A DNA stretch of 40,499 nucleotides from Oscillospiraceae bacterium. GTDB taxonomy: Bacteria; Bacillota; Clostridia; Oscillospirales; Oscillospiraceae. Both the position numbers and the translations under genes were made by a program. The notes beneath the pieces were generated by a model, which worked only from the letters and a program-made list of their open reading frames with translations, was not told the origin of the DNA and did not search any database. Positions 34,373 through 40,499 of the stretch are shown piece by piece. Location: contig SVLN01000010.1 of the NCBI GenBank assembly GCA_015067925.1, forward strand, positions 1-40,499, in the 5' to 3' direction. Every line of letters begins with the position of its first letter. Within the stretch, counting starts at the first letter, position 1.

Positions 34373-34885
34373 AATTCCTCCATAGTAAAAAGTGGGTCCG
34401 GGCTTCTGCCCGGAATAAGAGATGCCGAAGGCAAGTCACGCCCGCCATACGGCGGGCGTGACTTGTCAAAGGCGATGCTCGCTCCCTCCTCTGGGAGGGA
34501 AATTTTCTCTCTGTCGTAAGTCCGCCGTTCTTCTTCAACAGCGGCAAACATCCGAGGCTTGTCCTCGGTGGGATATGTACTCGACCTTGTTGCTAAAACC
34601 GTACACAGCGGCTCCTGCGGCCTTCAACGGCGGAGTTTTCAGCGCAGAGAGAATAAGGTTGCAAGGGTGCAAAAGACTTAGGCCGTTACATCCTTACAAC
34701 CTTCATTGGGTGTTTTCGGGAGCAGTGTTCAATGCATGGGCTTGTCCTCCTGTGAAAAGATTTGAAGAGAAAAAGCAGAACAACCGGTACTCGGCCGCTC
34801 TGCAGTATTTCTTCTCCTATTTCTCTTACAGGTTTAGCCCCTGCAAAATGTTCCTACTTTTCTGAAATTTTTGAAAAATTTTTCG
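34373..34885. other. Hairpin-rich non-coding region, candidate oriT
   Basis: Over 500 bases without a convincing gene between the regulator's terminator and mobC. It holds CCGGGC/GCCCGG (34398-34412), a perfect 15-bp repeat CAAGTCACGCCCGCC and its complement (34432-34446, 34451-34465), CCCTCC/GGAGGG (34482-34497), and a 16-bp imperfect repeat GGTTGCAAGGGTGCAA / TTACATCCTTACAACC (34657-34672, 34686-34701). Position next to mobC and relaxase is where oriT is expected. Confidence 0.55.
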
Positions 34886-34889
34886 GAAA

Positions 34890-34923
34890 ATAAAAAAGCC
34901 GGGGAGCGATAACACTCCCCGGC
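34890..34923 (-). terminator. Terminator of the HTH regulator gene
   Basis: GCCGGGGAG / CTCCCCGGC with an 8-base loop, followed on the minus strand by TTTTTT. Confidence 0.9.
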
Positions 34924-34935
34924 AATGCGGATCCA

Positions 34936-35829
34936 CTATTTCGGTTTGATCTCATTCATATATTCTGTCCAGCGCTCAGCGATTTTTCTGACACGTTTGA
35001 GGACAGCGCTGTGATTTTTATATCCTAACTTCTCTGCAATCTGAGCATATGTATGATCGTCCATACGCATACGGAAAATTGTCGCATCAATATCATTCAG
35101 CGTTTCACAGAAGGAGTTAATCAACACCTGACCGACATAATCGACTTCATGCCCCTGCTCTATGGTCACAGGTGCATCAGGATTCTCCGCTTCTTTTTCA
35201 AGTTCTGCGTCCAGAGAAAGCATTTCCTGTACAAGAGTGTCGCACCTCGTCCACTGTTCATGAAAATTGATGGAGTCAAAATTGAATTTGTTCCCAAAGT
35301 CCTCGTGGGTGAGGTTATCGTGTGCAATCTCGTTAATGGCTGAAAACTGCTGTCCCTGCATAACCACATTCATCAGTTCTATGTTCGAAACTGACGTTAC
35401 ACGATCCATGATGCGCCACACATCACTGTCATCCAGTTCGTCCAATGTTTTTCTTTTTGCATTGCAATAGGACTGCGCCGTGTACTCAATGATCGGGGCA
35501 AACAATTCCATATACTGATCTATGGCCGCTTCGGTCTGTTCGGCATCCTCGAGGATCTTCACAGCTTCGTCAGAGATGTATTGCGCATCGGCGGATATCA
35601 AAAGATTTGCTGGATGCTGTTCTGTGAAGTTATTTATGTTGCGTGTGAACCCGAGGGCAAGTAAGTTTCGCTTCATGTAGCTCCGCACGCGATTTTCAAG
35701 AGGATTATACTTTCGTTCCGGTTCATCCTCTGGATTTTCCATTCCGCCGGGAAGATAGACCTCCTGCGTAAAATCGTGTTTCTGAAATCCCTTAACCAAC
35801 ATTTCCAACTGTTCCGGAGTAAGATTCAT
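34936..35829 (-). CDS. Sigma-factor/HTH-like regulator of the element
   Basis: 297 residues. Only the C-terminus is recognisable: LNDIDATIFRMRMDDHTYAQIAEKLGYKNHSAVLKRVRKIAERW has the helix-turn-helix pattern of sigma-70 region 4. The first ~230 residues are acidic and helical without clear motifs. It may activate element transfer genes or act as replication control; this is inference. The gene has its own promoter and terminator. Confidence 0.7.
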   Translation of the reverse strand: MNLTPEQLEMLVKGFQKHDFTQEVYLPGGMENPEDEPERKYNPLENRVRSYMKRNLLALGFTRNINNFTEQHPANLLISADAQYISDEAVKILEDAEQTEAAIDQYMELFAPIIEYTAQSYCNAKRKTLDELDDSDVWRIMDRVTSVSNIELMNVVMQGQQFSAINEIAHDNLTHEDFGNKFNFDSINFHEQWTRCDTLVQEMLSLDAELEKEAENPDAPVTIEQGHEVDYVGQVLINSFCETLNDIDATIFRMRMDDHTYAQIAEKLGYKNHSAVLKRVRKIAERWTEYMNEIKPK

Positions 35830-35904
35830 ATGTCTGCACCACCTTTTGCATTGTGTTTACACGGCAATTCTACAGTGCCGAGTGTACGATAAAATTCCCT
35901 ATAA

Positions 35905-35932
35905 ATTATACCACGTTGCAGCAGTGCGTCAC
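35905..35932 (-). promoter_or_regulatory. Promoter of the HTH regulator
   Basis: On the minus strand: GTGACG (35932-35927), 16-bp spacer ending TGG, TATAAT (35910-35905). The leader is ~70 nt. Confidence 0.5.
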
Positions 35933-35998
35933 CCGCGAAGAATGTCGAACATTATGTTTTTAATTCTTATCAGGTAGAAACTTTAGTTCTGATATAAC

Positions 35999-36048
35999 AA
36001 GAGCACCCTACTCAACGAAATCGCTCGTTGAAACAGGGTGCTCTTTTT
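35999..36048 (-). terminator. Long hairpin across the 3' end of the DUF6809-like gene
   Basis: AAGAGCACCCT / AGGGTGCTCTT encloses a second stem TCAACGA / TCGTTGA. It encodes the gene's last codons. The T tract is on the plus side only, so minus-strand termination is uncertain. Confidence 0.5.
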
Positions 36049-36289
36049 CGTAAATATTCAGTTCCTGGCTCATCCGCATTGCCAAATGGAAACCGGCGAT
36101 GAAGCTGTCGATGGACAGATCCTCGGCAATCTGGTCTTTGCAGTCAATGATCTGCAGTACCAGTTTTCGCTCCGGTTTGTCCAGCTTTTCAATGAGTTCT
36201 TGATGGCATCGCTCGATTTCAGCCCTGAGCTGCGTTGCGGGTAGTTTTTCGTAGAAGCTATCGTATAGCGCTTTCAGCATTTCGTTCAT
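36008..36289 (-). CDS. DUF6809-like small protein
   Basis: 93 residues: ALYDSFYEKLPATQLRAEIERCHQELIEKLDKPERKLVLQIIDCKDQIAEDLSIDSFIAGFHLAMRMSQELN. I recall this pattern as DUF6809, frequent in clostridial mobile elements. It is helical and soluble, function unknown. AGGAGG precedes ATG by 8 bases. Confidence 0.75.
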   Translation of the reverse strand: MNEMLKALYDSFYEKLPATQLRAEIERCHQELIEKLDKPERKLVLQIIDCKDQIAEDLSIDSFIAGFHLAMRMSQELNIYEKEHPVSTSDFVE

Positions 36290-36351
36290 GTGCCTCGCCT
36301 CCTGTTAGCAAGACACAATAGCACAGAAGAAGTGAAATAGCTATTACTTTT

Positions 36352-37830
36352 TTAGAAGGGCAGTTCATACATGTGCTTAGCTTTAATTGTTTCAAGCTCT
36401 GCGGAGTGCACAAATCCATCCACCAGTAGCATTTTCTCCAAAGATTGACAAAGTTTATACTGCCGTGGATTACCATCTCGTGTCCACTCATTTTCGAATA
36501 CAAACTTACTATGAATGAACAGATTAAGGCAAGATGCATAGTTTGCAGACAATGTATCATCCAGAAGATTCTTGCTCTCCCATTCTTTTATATGAGCAAT
36601 TTGGTGCTCGGCCAGCCACCGATTTCCAAATGTTGTAACTCGTTCTTCCACTATATATGCGAGAAACAATTTGCCCGCATCATCAAGTTTATCTGTTTCC
36701 CACAGGCGGAGTATACCTTCGCTGCCAAGTTGCCGATGCGAAATAATGCAATCTTGAAATGCATCAGCACAACCGTCCTCTATCAGTTTCCTGAAGAGAT
36801 CAACATCAAATTCCAAAGCATCTTCTGTGACCTTGCAGTTGCCAAGAGTGGACAGTAAATCAAATGCATTGTCGACATTTATGTCGTAGATTTCGTCAGC
36901 TTGGAGCCAAGACAGAACATCTGCCTTCTTTACTTTTCTCACTTTTTTGGAGAGGATATACCACAAAACAACCCGTTCATCGTCTGTGGAAAGCTCAACT
37001 TGCAGTTCCTTCTTTTCTGTGGTTGCTGGCTTTTCCTCGGAAGGCAATTGAGTGAGTTTGTCGACCTCTTCGGTAAATTTATCCCTGAAGCGCTCCCAGA
37101 GACTGTGGCCGATATCAGCCAAGCCAAGATGAGCAATAATACGATCTTTAAATTCGTTTAACGCAAGGTTTCGGTTTTCACGGTCCGCTAAACTAAAACT
37201 CATATCTCTTGGATTTACAGCTCCCTTTATCTCGGAGTAACGGAATCCGGGCAAAAGAATACTTTGATACGAACTTTGTTTTACCCAAGCAGCTCCCATC
37301 TCATTGAGACACACCGGGCTGCTGTAATAGTTCGGCGAAAGCATCATAATCACAAACAGATTGTCATTGCTCATCTCATTGCGTATGTAGTCATACAAGT
37401 CTCCGGCACCTTGGGGAATCCCATATCCCGCAATCGAGCTGCAAAAAAGCTGGGACTGCTTCACTCCAATTTGTTCCAACATGGTAACAAGTTTCTCTAC
37501 AATAGCTACATCGTTTGTGGAGTGACTGATAAAAACTTTAGGGGACTTGTACTTTTCATCAAAATAATCAAGCATTTTCGAAACGAGGTTTGATGCAAGA
37601 ACTACACATAAATTCTTATCACAAATCTTATCACAAAGACCTTTCGCCCACATTTCTTTAACCAATTTGAATTGTCCGCATTCTATAGGAAAAACGCCAC
37701 TATATGTAGAAATAATTTCACCGCAGAGTTGATCAAATAATATGGCTCCGATTTTTGTGCGGTTATTTGAAAAAGCCGGAAGCTTTTTTGAAATATCCTC
37801 CAGTTTAGATTTGTCTAACATGGGACTCAT
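36352..37830 (-). CDS. TIR-domain protein
   Basis: 492 residues. The TIR domain spans about 97-225: PKVFISHSTNDVAIVEKLVTMLEQIG, LFCSSIAGYGIPQG and LSPNYYSSPVCLNEMGAAW, with the candidate catalytic Glu of NAD-cleaving TIRs at E177. Residues 1-95 and ~290-492 match no family I know; the latter begins ERVVLWYILSKKVRKVKKADVLSWLQ and looks helical. Bacterial TIR effectors deplete NAD+ in abortive infection. ATG 37830 follows GGGAGG, one base after the methyltransferase stop. GC is low (~40%). Confidence 0.85.
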   Translation of the reverse strand: MSPMLDKSKLEDISKKLPAFSNNRTKIGAILFDQLCGEIISTYSGVFPIECGQFKLVKEMWAKGLCDKICDKNLCVVLASNLVSKMLDYFDEKYKSPKVFISHSTNDVAIVEKLVTMLEQIGVKQSQLFCSSIAGYGIPQGAGDLYDYIRNEMSNDNLFVIMMLSPNYYSSPVCLNEMGAAWVKQSSYQSILLPGFRYSEIKGAVNPRDMSFSLADRENRNLALNEFKDRIIAHLGLADIGHSLWERFRDKFTEEVDKLTQLPSEEKPATTEKKELQVELSTDDERVVLWYILSKKVRKVKKADVLSWLQADEIYDINVDNAFDLLSTLGNCKVTEDALEFDVDLFRKLIEDGCADAFQDCIISHRQLGSEGILRLWETDKLDDAGKLFLAYIVEERVTTFGNRWLAEHQIAHIKEWESKNLLDDTLSANYASCLNLFIHSKFVFENEWTRDGNPRQYKLCQSLEKMLLVDGFVHSAELETIKAKHMYELPF

Positions 37831-37831
37831 A

Positions 37832-39835
37832 TCACACCTCCCACACAGTCTCATCCCCACAAATATTGCGGATCTTCAGGCGGAGAGGCTGCTTCTCGCT
37901 GCGAATAGCGCCATCCCAGAACTCCTTGGTCTTCTCGCCGTTTCGGATAACAAAGCCGTTCTTATCGATTTTGATCTCACTGTCGGAGTGCCACTCGCCA
38001 TCAACAGCGGTACAGTCCAGACTGAGGAATTCAATCAACTCCAAACCGTCCTCACTGATTTCAATGGGCTTGAAGGGTTTCTTTGCAGAGGCGTTCATCC
38101 TGGCTTTGTTGTTGAAATCGGTGATTTTCTGCAGCACGCGGTCACTGACAAAGGTATCGATCATGACCTGCCAGCCGCCAAACAAATCTTCATGGACTTC
38201 CTCGGCATGGAACTGGGCGTAGTCACCGATGACCACATCATCCAGAACGGCCTTCAAGTCACGCAGTTCGATTTCCACAGCAGTGCTGTCATCTTCAGAG
38301 ATGAACTTGCGGATCTCGTCCTCGCTGGTAATGTCAATGTAGTACACGATGACCTTTTTGATATTGCTGTCAAGGTCGGGGATGGCTTGATGGATAATAC
38401 GGTTCATCAGCACCACATCCAATAGCTTAGAACCGCTGTCCATCAGGTTGGGCACATATACCGGCACTAAGCCCAGTTTGCTGTCGGAGATGGCCCCCTC
38501 CCAGAAAGAGTCCAGAGAATCCTCGTTTTTCAGGCCGGGAATCAGGGATTTGATTTTGTCCATCGTCTGGACAGGATTGCGGTAGAGTTGCACGCCGTCT
38601 TTGATTTCCAATAGGTCGAATTCGGCACCATCGGCAACAAGCCGGTCACGGGTAGTCTGGATGGAGTTGAGACCAATGTCACAATGGATGAAGCGGCGAT
38701 TCAGCGTATTGGCAACCGCGGCAGTCACGCCGCTGCCACCGAAGAAATCTGCAATAGTCATTTTACCGCTTGATGATGCTTGTATAACTCGTTCGAGAAG
38801 AGCCTCTGGTTTTTGAGTTGAGTAATCGACCAATTCGTTACCAGTCTTTGAAGGCAGAATATCATCCCATATGCTTTGTACTCTACGTCCTTGAATTGTA
38901 TATTCATCCTCATATTCTTTCAAATATGGGGTGCCCGTCGAACTATAATATATACGATTTTCTCGCTCGAGCGAGTCAATGTTTTCTTGTGAATAGCTCC
39001 AATGTCGACCAGCAGGTGGTTGCAGTGAAACACCCCTAAACACTCTTGCAGGACCTGTACCCGGTGCAGTAATTGGACCAGGGTAAAATTTTCGCCCCGT
39101 TTCTTCTTCGATATATTTGAAACGAGTAGATTTGTGTTCCTCCGTTAATTCAATATACATTTCGCGGAACATATATTCCGTTCCCTTTGCATACCAAAAT
39201 ATAGTATCATGCACTATACCATATTTGCCTGCATCATTATGGGCTCCCGTTCGCTTCCAAACTATTTCATTTATAAAATTGGCTTCACCGAAGATTTCAT
39301 CCAGCAGGATTTTTACATAGTGACCTATATGATAATCCAAATGCACATAAATAGATGCTGTTTCGCTCATTATGGTCTTTATTGCCATCAAATTTTCGTA
39401 CATCCAATTGAGGTACTTTTCTTTGTCCCAAACATCACCGTACATCTTTTCCTCGAAGGCTTTGAGCTCATCAATGTCCAGTTCCTGCTCGGCCAGGGCA
39501 ATAGCTTCTGCCACCTTGGGATTACGGCGGATGTATACTTTCTTGGCATAGTCGGCACCGCTGGCAAAGGGAGGGTCAATATAGACCAGATCGACCTGGA
39601 TACCCTGCTCTTTCAGATAGGCACAGGCGGAGACGCACTCGCCGCGGATGACCATATTGCCGTCAGCGTTTTCGCCCACGGTTTCCTGCTTCTCCATCTC
39701 ATACAAAGGCATGCCACGCTGAAGCACCATGGACATTTCGTCCGCACCCTTGTATCGAAGAATTCGATTGAAATTGCTCAAAACAGCCTGTCCCTCAACA
39801 GGCTCCGGGATAAACGGTACATATTTAATCGGCAT
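37832..39835 (-). CDS. Type III Mod-like DNA methyltransferase
   Basis: A 667-residue N6/N4-type DNA methyltransferase. Motif IV LVYIDPPFAS (DPPF 87-90) precedes motif I DFFGGSGVT (364-369), the beta-class order used by Mod subunits. The target-recognition region between them (~136-355) is markedly more AT-rich than the flanks. A ~240-residue C-terminal part carries no recognised motif. ATG 39835 overlaps the stop of the DUF4393 gene (TAATG), and the TIR gene follows one base after its stop. No Res helicase-nuclease is seen in the window. Confidence 0.9.
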   Translation of the reverse strand: MPIKYVPFIPEPVEGQAVLSNFNRILRYKGADEMSMVLQRGMPLYEMEKQETVGENADGNMVIRGECVSACAYLKEQGIQVDLVYIDPPFASGADYAKKVYIRRNPKVAEAIALAEQELDIDELKAFEEKMYGDVWDKEKYLNWMYENLMAIKTIMSETASIYVHLDYHIGHYVKILLDEIFGEANFINEIVWKRTGAHNDAGKYGIVHDTIFWYAKGTEYMFREMYIELTEEHKSTRFKYIEEETGRKFYPGPITAPGTGPARVFRGVSLQPPAGRHWSYSQENIDSLERENRIYYSSTGTPYLKEYEDEYTIQGRRVQSIWDDILPSKTGNELVDYSTQKPEALLERVIQASSSGKMTIADFFGGSGVTAAVANTLNRRFIHCDIGLNSIQTTRDRLVADGAEFDLLEIKDGVQLYRNPVQTMDKIKSLIPGLKNEDSLDSFWEGAISDSKLGLVPVYVPNLMDSGSKLLDVVLMNRIIHQAIPDLDSNIKKVIVYYIDITSEDEIRKFISEDDSTAVEIELRDLKAVLDDVVIGDYAQFHAEEVHEDLFGGWQVMIDTFVSDRVLQKITDFNNKARMNASAKKPFKPIEISEDGLELIEFLSLDCTAVDGEWHSDSEIKIDKNGFVIRNGEKTKEFWDGAIRSEKQPLRLKIRNICGDETVWEV

Positions 39836-40499
39836 TACAGATTCTCCTTGTCTAACATGCAAACATCAATGAAATATCTACCATAACTATCCAAAGAAAT
39901 AATGCTGCAGTCCCCGGACACATCAATTGTTACATCGTTTCCAAGATTATTATAAATGCGATATCTTTCTTGGACATAAGATTCCGTTTTAATGCGATCC
40001 GGGATTCCGTCATTAAGAAATCCGAGAGTTGATATTAACAAGCCAAGTCTAAGCAAATTGCTTATAGAAGACGAGATTTGGAAAGGATCGCCCAAGTCGC
40101 AAAGCTGTTCACAATAATGATACGGCATAGAACCTGTGTACCATTTGTTGGTTCCCGATATGTAGAATTTCACTTGCGCCGATGCTATTTGTGTCAAATC
40201 ATAAATCCTGCGCAAAACTTGAGCATCCAACGGTTCCATCTGCTTAACTGCATCAACATAGGAACGATGGACAGCATGAGCTTTGCGGCTATCCATCGCA
40301 GATGCCAACATTGACTCATACATCTCTCTAAGTTCATCTTCGTCATAGGCATAGCGCAATGATTCCAGAACAGGTCCTGCAATTTTGAGCGGGGGAACCT
40401 GTAGATTCTCCGCAGGAATATGTTTGATTTTTTCTTTCAAATCGTCCTCAAAGGCTTCCAACTTATAGCGAAAAGTAAGGTTAGCTTTTTTAACTGGAT
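39835..40499 (-). CDS. DUF4393 / Abi-alpha protein, 5' end outside the window
   Basis: The frame is open to the window edge, so about 220 residues of the C-terminal part are visible. YKLEAFEDDLKEKIKHIPAENLQVPPLKIAGPVLESLRYAYDEDELREMYESMLASAMDSRKAHAVHRSYVDAVKQMEPLDAQVL matches DUF4393, related to the lactococcal abortive-infection protein 'alpha'. A TTG at 40461 is not the start, because homology continues upstream of it. It is coupled to the methyltransferase gene by stop/start overlap. Confidence 0.8.
   Translation of the reverse strand, partial: PVKKANLTFRYKLEAFEDDLKEKIKHIPAENLQVPPLKIAGPVLESLRYAYDEDELREMYESMLASAMDSRKAHAVHRSYVDAVKQMEPLDAQVLRRIYDLTQIASAQVKFYISGTNKWYTGSMPYHYCEQLCDLGDPFQISSSISNLLRLGLLISTLGFLNDGIPDRIKTESYVQERYRIYNNLGNDVTIDVSGDCSIISLDSYGRYFIDVCMLDKENL

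Larger units (their letters stand above)
30551..40499 (-). mobile_element. Skin-like sigK-intervening mobilizable element (right end outside the window)
   Basis: All DNA from the sigK junction to the window edge reads as one element. It holds a serine recombinase at the end, then relaxase, mobC, a hairpin-rich region, a regulator, a DUF6809-like protein and a defence-type operon. GC falls from ~57% outside to ~40% in parts of the cargo. Every gene is on the minus strand, as is sigK, so the sigK 5' part should lie beyond 40499. No phage structural genes are seen. Confidence 0.85.

Noticed and set aside
34422-34865. A 147-codon open frame on the plus strand in the gene-free region upstream of mobC
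   Set aside because: No SD, the translation runs across hairpin arms and is Cys/Arg/Pro-rich without family features, and it opposes all element genes.
36445-36858. Plus-strand open frames opposite the TIR gene
   Set aside because: They have no SD and no domain features, and the TIR frame on the minus strand explains the conservation.
1-40499. tRNA or rRNA genes, CRISPR arrays and insertion-sequence transposases
   Set aside because: Intergenic gaps were read on both strands; none shows cloverleaf-like, regularly spaced repeat or transposase features.

Overview
The window looks like a chromosomal segment from a spore-forming, anaerobic gut Firmicute, probably an Oscillospirales/Ruminococcaceae-type Clostridium. 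GC is high (about 55-60%) in the core genes, Shine-Dalgarno (SD) sites are strong (AGGAGG), the tig-clpP-clpX-lon-engB order is of Firmicute type, and a sigK gene is present. This assignment is inference from gene content; no marker gene allows a species call.

Bases 1 to about 30,500 are core chromosome. A tight plus-strand operon follows the end of rplS: lepB, rbgA, rnhB, yraN, an M19 dipeptidase, thrC and a metallophosphoesterase. Next is a protein quality-control block: tig, clpP, clpX, lon and engB. Short units bounded by clear intrinsic terminators follow. They encode a FlaR-like kinase with a small membrane protein, a PyrF-like protein that lacks two catalytic residues, a histidine phosphatase-GNAT fusion, a Gly/Asn-rich lipoprotein, an EamA transporter, pepF, a pentapeptide-repeat protein, an EFR1-type flavodoxin/ferredoxin, an RluA-type pseudouridine synthase, azlCD and a CvpA-like protein. 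A minus-strand pair at 23.4-24.8 kb resembles the two subunits of a C-glycoside deglycosidase. A second minus-strand operon (24.9-29.2 kb) carries two tandem, equally long phosphodiester-glycosidase-like proteins, a DUF1624-type acyltransferase and a HAD phosphatase.

At about 30,550 the chromosome changes character. The 3' two thirds of sigK (mother-cell sporulation sigma factor) ends abruptly at codons for KKYY. From there to the window edge (about 10 kb) the DNA belongs to an inserted element. Its first gene is a large serine recombinase that reads across the junction into sigK sequence. Behind it lie a small ORF, a MobA-type relaxase with a second gene nested in another frame, mobC, a hairpin-rich non-coding region (candidate oriT), a putative sigma/HTH regulator and a DUF6809-like protein. 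An AT-rich cargo operon follows: a DUF4393/Abi-alpha protein (cut by the window edge), a type III Mod-like DNA methyltransferase with a mosaic target-recognition region, and a TIR-domain protein. The simplest reading is a skin-like sigK-intervening element that is also a mobilizable island carrying a candidate anti-phage operon. The 5' part of sigK should lie beyond the right edge.
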